Positions 23,606 through 30,345 of a DNA stretch of 32,600 bases are shown piece after piece. A model generated the notes under the pieces. The model did no database searches and was not told the DNA's origin. It worked only from the letters and a program-made list of their open reading frames with translations. The stretch covers positions 1 through 32,600 of the forward strand of contig NZ_JAPTNL010000024.1 of NCBI RefSeq assembly GCF_026891095.1, written 5' to 3'. Origin of the DNA: Roseovarius salincola. GTDB lineage: Bacteria > Pseudomonadota > Alphaproteobacteria > Rhodobacterales > Rhodobacteraceae. The translations under genes and the position numbers were made by a program. How positions within the stretch are numbered: position 1 is the stretch's first letter; each line of letters begins with the position of its first letter.

Positions 23606-23624
23606 CCGAACACCACGTGTTCGG
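23606..23624. repeat. Hairpin, 8-base arms
   Basis: CCGAACAC (23606-23613) and GTGTTCGG (23617-23624) pair perfectly across three bases. First of a dense series of inverted repeats in the gene-free tract 23502-23942. Confidence 0.75.
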
Positions 23625-23653
23625 ACGGAACCGCGGGCGGGCGCAAACCCCAC

Positions 23654-23783
23654 CGACAGGGCGGACAGTCAGGGTCAAGGAGGGCCAGATTTGGGTCCCC
23701 AAATCTCTGCCGCAAAAACCGGGAGGCCCTGGCCGATAGGTTTTTGTGGATGGCCCCCTTGAGGCTGACTGTCCGGTCTGTCG
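23654..23783 (+). ncRNA. 130-base three-way-junction fold (structured RNA or single-stranded DNA element)
   Basis: The outer arms 23655-23687 and 23751-23782 pair over about 29 positions (28 Watson-Crick plus one G-T), with three G-G mismatches and one bulged A at 23681; C23654-G23783 adds a closing pair. Inside are two further hairpins: a perfect palindrome with 9-base arms at 23687-23706 (AGATTTGGG, tc, CCCAAATCT), and CCGCAAAAACC (23710-23720) with GGTTTTTGTGG (23739-23749), whose only non-standard pair is G-T. The G-T pairs favour the plus strand as the folded molecule. No gene overlaps it. It could be a small RNA, a single-stranded promoter or initiation site used during transfer, or a small non-autonomous element. 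No match to a known RNA family is claimed. Confidence 0.5.
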
Positions 23784-23785
23784 CG

Positions 23786-23942
23786 GCCTGATCATCCCAG
23801 GCACTGCTCGTCCGTTGAACACGCAGGGGTCGGCACCCGGGAGATCGCTGTTGGCGATCACCCGCGCCGGATCCGGCATCCCTGGTACAGGGACAGGGCC
23901 GCCCCAAGATCGTCCTGGGGCGGCCCATCCTCGTCAGAGGAT
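23786..23942. repeat. Cluster of short hairpins and palindromes
   Basis: After the large fold come, in order: an 11-base stem with one A-A mismatch and a 5-base loop (23838-23864); the perfect palindrome GCCGGATCCGGC (23866-23877); CCCTG/CAGGG (23880-23892); the strong perfect stem GGGCCGCCCCA/TGGGGCGGCCC (23896-23926, 9-base loop); and CCTC/GAGG (23929-23940). The 23896 stem lies just past the stop of the minus-strand gene ending at 23943 and might end its transcript, but no T-run follows. The rest of 23502-23942 holds no supportable gene. Confidence 0.7.
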
Positions 23943-24149
23943 TTAGTCCTGGGGATCTTTCGCGCTCGGTGGGAACATCACCAGCTCCGAGACCGCGACC
24001 GGGAAGTCGAGCTTGAGGCTGAAGAACTCCGAGCCGTCCCCGTTGCGGGTGTTGCGGAACATCGCGCCCACGCGCTGAAAACGGGTGCGCTCCTGGCCAT
24101 CGGTGTCGGTGAACTTGACGGGGACGGTGGCGACGTAGTGGTTGGTCAT
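23943..24149 (-). CDS. Small hypothetical protein of the leading region
   Basis: 68 aa, ATG at 24149 with a strong ribosome site (AAGGAG, eight bases before). The sequence MTNHYVATVPVKFTDTDGQE is followed by RTRFQRVGAMFRN, then SEFFSLKLDFPVAVSELVMF: a compact, probably beta-rich domain without signal or membrane segment. The FSLKLDFP end loosely recalls small plasmid proteins such as DUF736 members (LSVKLDDP), but I do not assign it to that family. It lies beyond the candidate oriT, where early-expressed transfer genes are usually found. Function unknown. Confidence 0.7.
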   Translation of the reverse strand: MTNHYVATVPVKFTDTDGQERTRFQRVGAMFRNTRNGDGSEFFSLKLDFPVAVSELVMFPPSAKDPQD

Positions 24150-24206
24150 TTGGGTTACTCCTTGTTGCGATGGGGATCACCCGGCACGGGGGCAAGAGGC
24201 CCGGTC

Positions 24207-24262
24207 GCAAGCGCAAATGCGGAGGGTCCGCGGCCAGCCGTGGAAGCCGTATTTGTGCTTGC
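24207..24262 (+). ncRNA. Conserved-looking hairpin with G-U wobbles
   Basis: GCAAGCGCAAATGCGG (24207-24222) pairs with CCGTATTTGTGCTTGC (24247-24262): 14 Watson-Crick and two G-T pairs over 16 positions with no gaps. Inside the loop TCCGCGG and CCGTGGA form a second stem, again with a single G-T. All three odd pairs are wobble-compatible only if the plus strand folds; on the minus strand they would be C-A mismatches. It lies 58 bases upstream of, and antisense to, the leader of the 23943-24149 gene. Plus-strand RNA or transferred single-stranded DNA are both possible. Confidence 0.45.
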
Positions 24263-24507
24263 CGAAGCGTGAGCTGAGGGCACGGACGGGCCGACCCCGT
24301 GCGATCCACATCTATGAGCAAAAAGGAGAGACCCGAATTTGTGCCGCCACTTTGCAGTCGCGTTCGCACCCGTCGATACCGGTCTGAGGTGGCTTGGTTC
24401 GTTCTGATCCAATGCATCTGGATAATGATCCGTCACGCGCACCACACAGCGGGTCAGCGTTCAGCCGCGCGCGAAGATTCGTCGTCTGTGTTGGGTGAGT
24501 GCCCCTG
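24263..24507. other. Gene-poor stretch beside the SH3/SNase gene
   Basis: Together with 24150-24206 this leaves a gap of about 350 bases between two minus-strand genes. It has one more short hairpin (GCACGG at 24280-24285 with CCGTGC at 24297-24302). A plus-strand frame from ATG 24314 (70 codons, reading MSKKERPEFVPPLC) and a minus-strand frame 24155-24445 exist but lack clear ribosome sites or domain likeness, so neither is called as a gene. Confidence 0.4.
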
Positions 24508-25584
24508 CTATCGGCACCAGGGTTGAGGGGGTGGGGGACAGCTGGTGCGGCCACATCGGTATGGCACGGCCAAACCTTCAGCAATGAGCGTACTGCCCAC
24601 GTCCCGACCGTCAACGAACAACGAGCCACAAAGCCGCCCGAAATTGCATCGATCCGTGCCTTCAGTCCCGGGCCGGCAGGAACAGGCCACGCGCTCAAAT
24701 TCAATTGACGCCGCACCCCGCACCAATTGACCAAGACGCGCTGTTGCCCGTTCCCCGACCTGGCGCTCTGCAGTGCAGGATGGTCTCCATGTCTCAGGCG
24801 CGTTAAACCCGACGAGACGCACGTTCGCTGTCATGCCTCGAATATCAATCGTATCACCATCAATGATCCGCACATCGCTGGCTCGAAGCGACCGGTCTTG
24901 CGAGGCGGGTCGCTCTGCAGGTGGCGCGACCGGCGATAGGAAACTGGAAGACATCCAGCCCACTCCCAAGTTAGACCGAATTTGGGTCCATTGCCCTTCA
25001 TCGCGAAGCATTTCGACGCGAGTCCCTTCGCTCAAGACGCCCATCACAGCGTTCGCGGTAGACGGCTCAGAACGTTGGTTGACACGTGTCCCTGTCACAT
25101 AGACGTAAGTGGTGTTTGTCGTTTGCGATGTGGGAATTGCTGACGGAATGTAGGGCGTGGATCGCGAATTCGATGTCTCAAACAATGATCCAACCAATGC
25201 GAAGAACCCGACAGCGATCACCAACGGCACCATGATTTGGCGTTGAGCCTTGCGCACGGCACGCCGAGGTGCGGTGATTGCGCGGCTCACGGAGATCGAA
25301 CGGGGTCTCGCCTGGACGGCTCTGGCGCTGCGCTTTGGTGCTGGTTTCGAAGTGCCGTCGTCGGCAGCTGCCCTTGTCTGGGCCGGTTTTTCCCCTTTCA
25401 GTTTCAGGACTTTGTGCAGGCTGGCGTACTGAGCTTTGCTCAGGCGAGTCTCCGTCCCGTGACGCTCAAACCGTTCAGCCATGTTTGTGAGAAAAGACAC
25501 TTCCCAATCGTTTGCCTGCCCGGACCGCAAACGCGCATCAATGCGTGATTGGATCTCTTTGGTGCGTTCCGGAGAAAAAGGCAT
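24508..25584 (-). CDS. Membrane-anchored SH3/thermonuclease fusion protein
   Basis: 358 aa from ATG 25584. The frame is open to 25713, but the extra residues look less protein-like; no good ribosome site helps, so the start is uncertain. Order of parts: a helical N-terminal domain (about 3-62, IQSRIDARLRSGQANDWEVS), a basic linker, one membrane helix (MVPLVIAVGFFALVGSLF, about 118-135), a bacterial SH3 domain (about 160-217, TRVNQRSEPSTANAVMGVL, then GWMSSSFL), and a SNase-like domain (about 236-350) with IIDGDTIDIRG, VRLVGFNAPETW and LCGSLFVDGRDVGSTLIAEG. Several cysteines (CSCRPG, RCNFGRLC, YRCGRTSC) suggest a disulfide-rich outer face. A periplasm-facing nuclease tethered to the inner membrane is inferred. 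It is the second SNase of the window. Confidence 0.78.
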   Translation of the reverse strand: MPFSPERTKEIQSRIDARLRSGQANDWEVSFLTNMAERFERHGTETRLSKAQYASLHKVLKLKGEKPAQTRAAADDGTSKPAPKRSARAVQARPRSISVSRAITAPRRAVRKAQRQIMVPLVIAVGFFALVGSLFETSNSRSTPYIPSAIPTSQTTNTTYVYVTGTRVNQRSEPSTANAVMGVLSEGTRVEMLRDEGQWTQIRSNLGVGWMSSSFLSPVAPPAERPASQDRSLRASDVRIIDGDTIDIRGMTANVRLVGFNAPETWRPSCTAERQVGERATARLGQLVRGAASIEFERVACSCRPGTEGTDRCNFGRLCGSLFVDGRDVGSTLIAEGLAVPYRCGRTSCPPPPQPWCR

Positions 25585-25815
25585 CGAGGAAAAACCTGTT
25601 CGGGTGTTCAGCTGCGCAACAAATGTCTTCTGCCGCACGGCCACAATAAGCTGTGATTGCATCGAGATACCATCCAGCCATTCCCAAAACCACATCGGCC
25701 GTGTTGCAGTCATCCAGACTTTTTCTACCCGTTGCTGGAGTTCGCTGCGACACCCCTGAGGTTCGCAAACATTTGAGAAACGACGAAAGGGCCGCCCGAA
25801 GGCGACCCTCTATGT

Positions 25816-26745
25816 TCACGTATCCGCGGTCTTCTTCGCAGGGTCCGCAACCCGCATGACCGTCAGGCCTTTCGCTTCCGCCTTCTGCCCGAGGTTCAGC
25901 GCGACCCCGTTGCCGCCGAAAAGGACAACCCCCGTCGCCGCGAACTTGTCGTCCAGCATTTCGTCGTTGCACTTGAACGGTGCCGCACGCCCATGCGCGG
26001 ACCAGCGAGGATCGAAGCGCGCCTGTGCGACACCCCGTGCGCGCGCCCACCGGGCCGCAATCATCTCCGCCCCGTGCTTGCCACCCTTGTGGCAGAGGAA
26101 GATCTCCTGGTTGCGGTTCTGCTTGATCCGTTCGCGAACCTTGTCGAGCGTGTTGAAGATCACATCGACATCGGTCCAGTCGGTGGCGCCTGAGACGATC
26201 AGGGGCACCCCCTCGACTTTCGACTTCTCGGCGGTTTCACGGTCGTGCTGCTCGAGGAGCTGCCGCGCCTCGAAGACCGCCCCGGTCTCTTGCGCCCTGA
26301 CGCTTGCGCGCGACCCGGCTGCCGGGATGAAGGCGTGGCCCGTTTCGACCTCGTAGCATTCCGCCGCCGCCTCGCTCATCACCTCGATGGCGCCGACAAT
26401 CTCGCGCAACTGCAGGAAGCGCGCCTGCGCTTCTTCGAGCGCGGTCTCGGCGATCTCCGATCCGTCATGGGATTTTGTCAGCGCGCCGATCTTGTCGGCG
26501 GTGCGGTCGACCTCCTTGCCGAGTGCCACCTTGCGGCGCTGCAGGATCGTGGCGAGCCCATGGGCCAGCGGTTCGATTTCGGCTTCAAGCCCGGTCCCGC
26601 GTAGCTGACCGAGCAAAGCCTCGAAGCTCTCGCGGATGATGCGGTCGGTCAGGATGTGATCCTCCGGGATCGGCAGCTGCGCGTCCTTCTCGGTCAGCCC
26701 GAAAAGCTCGATGGTCTCGTAGGTGTTCGCAGTGTCATAAGCCAT
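25816..26745 (-). CDS. DUF2493 (YspA-like, SLOG superfamily) protein
   Basis: 309 aa, ATG at 26745 with GGAG seven bases before. The N-terminal part is helical (ESFEALLGQLRGTGLEAEIE, then a segment with EEAQARFLQLREIVGAIEVM). The C-terminal DUF2493 domain (about 185-300) reads GVPLIVSGATDWTDVDVIFN, IFLCHKGGKHGAEMIAARWA, a segment with APFKCNDEML, and VVLFGGNGVALNLGQKAEAK followed by GLTVMRV. This is the Rossmann-like SLOG fold with its G-G-x-x-G-A-E motif, linked to nucleotide or nucleotide-derivative binding. Genes of this type are frequent on alphaproteobacterial plasmids near transfer or replication genes; the ligand and role are unknown. It stands alone, 231 bases upstream of the SH3/SNase gene start on the same strand. 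Confidence 0.82.
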   Translation of the reverse strand: MAYDTANTYETIELFGLTEKDAQLPIPEDHILTDRIIRESFEALLGQLRGTGLEAEIEPLAHGLATILQRRKVALGKEVDRTADKIGALTKSHDGSEIAETALEEAQARFLQLREIVGAIEVMSEAAAECYEVETGHAFIPAAGSRASVRAQETGAVFEARQLLEQHDRETAEKSKVEGVPLIVSGATDWTDVDVIFNTLDKVRERIKQNRNQEIFLCHKGGKHGAEMIAARWARARGVAQARFDPRWSAHGRAAPFKCNDEMLDDKFAATGVVLFGGNGVALNLGQKAEAKGLTVMRVADPAKKTADT

Positions 26746-27479
26746 GTCTGGTCTCCAGTGTTCGGTTCCAAGGCCACCACGTGAGTGTGGGGGCATGGCC
26801 GAATGCCTGGTTTCCGAATCTGCCCGGGTCAGGGACGGCGCAGCCGCCGGCTTGCCGGGCGCAAAAGTTTTCCGCGCGCAGCACCGGACACATGCGCACC
26901 CTCACGCACGGGACCGCACCGCGCCACGGGCCCCGCCCTCGCCGAAAAGTTTTGCGATCCTTGACGCGGGCTGATTTGGGGGCCATCCGGAGGATATGCT
27001 TCCGCACTCATGTGTGTGTGTTTTGACGGTAGGTTTGCCCGACCCGAGCAGGCAAACGGACTGACCGGACGCGGGAGGCGGATGGAGCGGCGGGATCGTT
27101 TTGCCCCGCAAAACAGACCAGAGCGCAATCCGGCGGAGCGGCCAGGGAGAGACGCGCTCGCGAGGCGGGCAAACCGAGGGCCTGGGTGCAACGCCGCGGT
27201 GAGGCCGCATGGCCGAATGCGCGACGGACCGAAGGGCCGTTCTCCCCTGCGACACGCGAAGCCGAGCTGGGGAGGCCGCAAGGCTGGGACTCAGGTCAAT
27301 GATCAAGCCATGCCGCTTCTAAGAAGCGGCCGCGTCGGAAACGTTATTTCATATATGGGACGTCCGGCAGGATGGAGCGGAAACAATCATTCGCTAATTA
27401 GCGGCACGGAAGCGCTCACTATTTGAAAGTGGATCAACTCGACAGCCTTCAGCCAGCTTGGGGACAAAAATGACCAATG
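26746..27479. other. 734-base gene-free region with repeats and hairpins
   Basis: No supportable gene. It holds an exact 14-base direct repeat GCATGGCCGAATGC (26793-26806, 27207-27220), the hairpin GTTTTGC/GCAAAAC (27098-27114, 3-base loop), GCCGCTTC/GAAGCGGC (27312-27330, 3-base loop) and the palindrome CGCTAATTAGCG (27392-27403). GC content drops visibly after about 27300, so the border between the plasmid-like backbone and the defence cargo probably lies here. A plus-strand frame at 27010-27426 is Arg-rich and does not look like a protein. Confidence 0.5.
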
Positions 27480-28226
27480 CTAAGCCGCCAGAATATCTTC
27501 GTCTTGGCCAAGGGCGCGGGGATCGATCGAATTGTCCTGGTCACCTCCAGAGTTGTCGAAAGCATAAAGCGACGAAACCTTTTCACCATCCCATGAATAC
27601 CTGAAGTGCTCACCTTGAATTGCACGGTCAAGCACATTGCCATCGAGCACGCAAATGCGAGTGCCGCTTGGTCGTTCGGATGACCGGAATAGCACGCCTG
27701 ACAAACCTTCGGTCTTGGCGCGCTCCCAAAGCAACTGTCCAAGTTTACGCCGTTCTGATTGAGAAAGCTCAACAGGCACCGCTCGTAGGTCTAGGAACGC
27801 GCCAGACACCTTTCGGCTTAGCATCCGCATGTCTAGCCCGATTGGAGCTTCCGCCGTGCGGCTAAGGAACAGCGCTCTTTTCGCAACCGAGACCGCCAAG
27901 GCTGTCTGTTTGTCTTGCGACATCTCTAGGCACCGTACGAACCGGTCGAAGAACCAACTACCTTCCGGATTCGAATAGGCGAACGGGGCATGGTTCCAGT
28001 TCTGAAAACGTGGAGACACATCATCTGCGGTCACACACCCTTGCCCTAGCAGGCGCTGCTTTTCCATAACACGGGGGTTATGAAGCTCTGCGACAGCCGC
28101 GACCTGGTCGTCGCGCCCACCCGCGATGCGCTGATATAGCGGCACAGGTGGAAATCGAGACGGGATAAGCACATAGAAAACGCCATTGATCTGCTTTACG
28201 TCGAAGTCATCCACCGCGTTGTGCAT
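27480..28226 (-). CDS. RES-domain protein, probable catalytically dead toxin homologue
   Basis: 248 aa, ATG at 28226 overlapping the end of the Xre gene by 20 bases. RES toxins destroy NAD+ and are paired with Xre/DUF2384 antitoxins. Family landmarks are clear: LIPSRFPPVPLYQRIA near the N-terminus, NPEGSWFFDRF, ALFLSRTAEAPIGLDMRML, LDLRAVP, GLSGVLFRSSERPSG and FRYSWDGEKV. From memory the usual sequence at three of these places is NPdGSRF, FGVYYAA and TAIAEtvyH. Here GSRF has become GSWF, the Tyr region FVRCLEM, and the Glu site TALAVSVAK. The Arg, Tyr and Glu of the active site thus seem lost while the later Ser remains. It may be an inactivated toxin or a binding-only partner of Xre. Confidence 0.75.
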   Translation of the reverse strand: MHNAVDDFDVKQINGVFYVLIPSRFPPVPLYQRIAGGRDDQVAAVAELHNPRVMEKQRLLGQGCVTADDVSPRFQNWNHAPFAYSNPEGSWFFDRFVRCLEMSQDKQTALAVSVAKRALFLSRTAEAPIGLDMRMLSRKVSGAFLDLRAVPVELSQSERRKLGQLLWERAKTEGLSGVLFRSSERPSGTRICVLDGNVLDRAIQGEHFRYSWDGEKVSSLYAFDNSGGDQDNSIDPRALGQDEDILAA

Positions 28227-28599
28227 CAAGATATTCTCTTACTTTGTAAATATCGACAACGTTACCACCAAGCATCACGTCGAGTGCGCTTCGATCATCA
28301 AAAAACGCGTTCGGCTTTTTTATCCACCCATCCGCCGCTTCAGGGTTCGGCAACACAATTTGCAGAGACTTGTAGATGCCGAGTAGGTGAGAGATGCGTT
28401 CGATAGTATCATGCGGAAGGTTTCCCCCGGATTTCTTCCACTTGAAGAACGTCGAGCGCCCTGGCGAGCCAAGCAGCGTTATTTGCTCATCAGTCGAGAG
28501 CCCCCAGTCTTCGGCAAGTCTCGAAAAAGCATCCATAATGGCTGGAATCCTGATGTCGTCCGCGCCGGGTTGAAGCGCAGAACCTATATGTGGTTGCAT
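28207..28599 (-). CDS. Xre/MbcA/ParS-type antitoxin (DUF2384)
   Basis: 130 aa from ATG 28599, chosen for the near-perfect AGGAGG site four bases upstream; earlier in-frame starts lack one. The N-terminal half is a helix-turn-helix of the Xre-like antitoxin kind (AFSRLAEDWGLSTDEQITLL, then GSPGRSTFFKWKKSGG). The C-terminal half is the DUF2384 toxin-binding part (GWIKKPNAFFDDRSALDVML, then GGNVVDIYKVREYLDAQRGG). In characterised pairs this protein neutralises RES and represses the operon. A palindrome just upstream (28618-28640) is the likely operator and also faces the divergent CD-NTase operon, so this Xre may control both. Confidence 0.85.
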   Translation of the reverse strand: MQPHIGSALQPGADDIRIPAIMDAFSRLAEDWGLSTDEQITLLGSPGRSTFFKWKKSGGNLPHDTIERISHLLGIYKSLQIVLPNPEAADGWIKKPNAFFDDRSALDVMLGGNVVDIYKVREYLDAQRGG

Positions 28600-28617
28600 T
28601 GATCCTCCTATTATCCG

Positions 28618-28640
28618 CTTTTGGACTTGACGTCCAAAAG
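28618..28640. promoter_or_regulatory. Divergent operator: perfect 9-base inverted repeat with extra half-sites
   Basis: CTTTTGGAC (28618-28626) and GTCCAAAAG (28632-28640) are perfect arms with a 5-base spacer. Nearby half-sites are AGTCC (28641-28645), GGACT (28667-28671) and AGTCCAAA (28685-28692). The array lies between the start of the Xre antitoxin (28599, leftward) and the gene at 28725 (rightward). It also overlaps the -35-like TTGACG (28627-28632) of a possible rightward promoter with TAGACT at 28651-28656. Binding by the Xre protein is inferred from the usual autoregulation of this antitoxin family. Confidence 0.55.
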
Positions 28641-28724
28641 AGTCCCTATGTAGACTGTCCATATGAGGACTCAAATCTTACTTTAGTCCAAATTGGCGAA
28701 GATGCAACAAAAAGGAGCAGTGCA

Positions 28725-28943
28725 GTGGCAGGGAAAAGAAAGGTTGGCGGTAGCTACCGAAGCGCAAAATCAGGACGCTATGTTACTCAGGCGCATGGGA
28801 AGTCGCACCCGCGAACAACCGTGAAAGAAGCTCGCGGGAAGAGCGGGTCAACCGGCGGCAGCTATCGAAGCGCCATCAGTGGTCGATTTGTCACCGCGAA
28901 GCACGGCAAGTCAAATCCGAAGATCACCGTCCGTGAGAAATAA
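28725..28943 (+). CDS. Small tandem-repeat protein (GSYRSAxSGRxVT), first gene of the CD-NTase operon
   Basis: 72 aa from GTG 28725; GGAG lies seven bases upstream and the leader to the operator is short. The protein is two near-identical halves: GGSYRSAKSGRYVTQAHGKS with HPRTTVKE, and GGSYRSAISGRFVTAKHGKS with NPKITVRE, joined by RGKSGST. It is basic, with no signal or membrane segment. Short proteins with this GSYRSAxSGRYVT unit seem familiar to me but their function is not. Standing 76 bases before the CD-NTase gene on the same strand, it is probably co-transcribed. It may be a regulator or inhibitor of the system, or a nucleic-acid binder; this is inference only. Confidence 0.65.
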   Translation: MAGKRKVGGSYRSAKSGRYVTQAHGKSHPRTTVKEARGKSGSTGGSYRSAISGRFVTAKHGKSNPKITVREK

Positions 28944-29019
28944 CGACCGGATAGGGCAAAGCGGCTGACCAAACCAACCATCTAATCGCCCATTGAGGGC
29001 AAAAAATCGTGAGGCTTCA

Positions 29020-30345
29020 ATGGGCATCTCAGACGACTTCAAGACCTTTCTCGATAATATCAAGATCGACAATGCCGCGACGATTGCCTTGCGATACGGC
29101 GAAGTCACCGCTTCTCTTAACAAGGAGTTTCGCGACACAGAGTCAAAAACGGCTAACAGCCTTCAGGTTGGCTCCTATGGCCGCTGGACGGCGATCAAGG
29201 GCATTTCCGACCTGGACATGATTTACATCATGCCCGCCGGGAAGTGGGACACCTACAAGGAAGGGGGCCAACATAGGCTTCTTCATGATGCTAGGGATGC
29301 GATCAAGAGGCGATACCCTTCGACAACTGTCAAGGTGGATCGTTTGGTTGTCCGCGTGCTGTACAACGATTTCCACATCGAAGTGATGCCGGCCTTCAAG
29401 CTGGCTGATGGGAGCTACAAGTACCCTGACAACGCAAAAGGTGGGTCGTGGAAGATTACCAAGCCGCAGGCTGAACTCGATGAAATGAGAGAAGCCAATG
29501 AGCGCAAGAACCGAAACCTTCGCCACTTGTGCAAGATAGCGCGCGCCTGGAAGAACAAGCAGGGCGTCGCCATGGGCGGCCTTCTGATCGACACTCTCGC
29601 CTACAAATTCCTCGAGTCAACCGACGAATACGATACCAAAAGCTTCCACTACTACGATTACATGTGCCGGGATTTCTTCAAGTTCCTGGCTGATCAGCCC
29701 AAGCAATCCGAGTATGCAGCTCTTGGCAGTCGTCAACGCGTTCGTGTCAAGAAGCGGTTCGAGCGGAAGGCGAAGAAGGCATACGATCTATGTGTGAAAG
29801 CCATCGACGCGAGCGGACAGAAGAATGAGCGCCAGAAATGGCGGGATGTGTTCGGGAACGCCTACCCAGCACCGGCAAGTAGTGCTGCGGGAGTGGCCGC
29901 GGCATTTGCAAATGTCTTCAAAGATACTGAGCAGTTCGTCGAAGACAGATTTCCGGTCGATATTCGACACCACCTTCGCATCAACTGCGAAGTGACGCAG
30001 GATGGATTCCGGCCGGGGATGCTCCGTGACCTCTTGGAGCGGCATGGCGTCCTGCTGCCGAAGAAGAGCCTTCGATTCTTCATCGCAGATGCAACCGATC
30101 TTCCCGACGATACCGAGATGTTCTGGAAGGTCTTGAACCGTGGCGAAGAAGCCGAGCGTCGAGACATGATCCGGGGACAGATCCTGCGCGATGAAGGTCG
30201 CGGTGAGCGCCGAGAGACCACTAATTTCCGTGGTGATCACCTCGTAGAATGCTACGCGGTCAGTCGGGGCGTGGTCGTTGCGCGTGACACCGTCCGGGTT
30301 CCGATTCGTGTCCGGGATGCCGAGGATGAAGACTATGCCGCCTGA
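29020..30345 (+). CDS. CBASS-type CD-NTase (SMODS nucleotidyltransferase) with AGS-C-like tail
   Basis: 441 aa from ATG 29020 (GAGG before it; an upstream in-frame start at 28993 is less likely). CD-NTases make cyclic oligonucleotide signals on phage infection. The polymerase-beta-like core has QVGSYGRWTAIKGISDLDMI (Gly51-Ser52, catalytic Asp64 and Asp66) and the third acid in FHIEVMPAFKLADGSYKYPD. The following helical part (ERKNRNLRHLCKIARAWKNK) is the usual OAS-like half. The end, NFRGDHLVECYAVSRGVVVA followed by RDTVRVPI, looks like the AGS-C sensor domain attached to some SMODS proteins. All catalytic residues look intact. It overlaps the SLATT gene by 11 bases. Confidence 0.85.
   Translation: MGISDDFKTFLDNIKIDNAATIALRYGEVTASLNKEFRDTESKTANSLQVGSYGRWTAIKGISDLDMIYIMPAGKWDTYKEGGQHRLLHDARDAIKRRYPSTTVKVDRLVVRVLYNDFHIEVMPAFKLADGSYKYPDNAKGGSWKITKPQAELDEMREANERKNRNLRHLCKIARAWKNKQGVAMGGLLIDTLAYKFLESTDEYDTKSFHYYDYMCRDFFKFLADQPKQSEYAALGSRQRVRVKKRFERKAKKAYDLCVKAIDASGQKNERQKWRDVFGNAYPAPASSAAGVAAAFANVFKDTEQFVEDRFPVDIRHHLRINCEVTQDGFRPGMLRDLLERHGVLLPKKSLRFFIADATDLPDDTEMFWKVLNRGEEAERRDMIRGQILRDEGRGERRETTNFRGDHLVECYAVSRGVVVARDTVRVPIRVRDAEDEDYAA

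Noticed and set aside
23896..23926. Strong GC hairpin considered as a rho-independent terminator
   Set aside because: No T-run follows on either strand, so it is listed as part of the hairpin cluster only.
23461..24417. 318-codon minus-strand frame across the hairpin tract
   Set aside because: Low-complexity Pro/Arg-rich translation, overlaps the well-supported 23943-24149 gene in another frame, and has no ribosome site.
24314..24526. Possible 70-aa plus-strand gene starting MSKKERPEF
   Set aside because: No clear ribosome site before the ATG, no domain likeness, and it runs into the end of the SH3/SNase gene on the other strand.
27010..27426. 138-codon plus-strand frame in the gene-free region
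   Set aside because: Arg/Gly-rich, no ribosome site, and the translation looks like read-through of GC-rich non-coding DNA.
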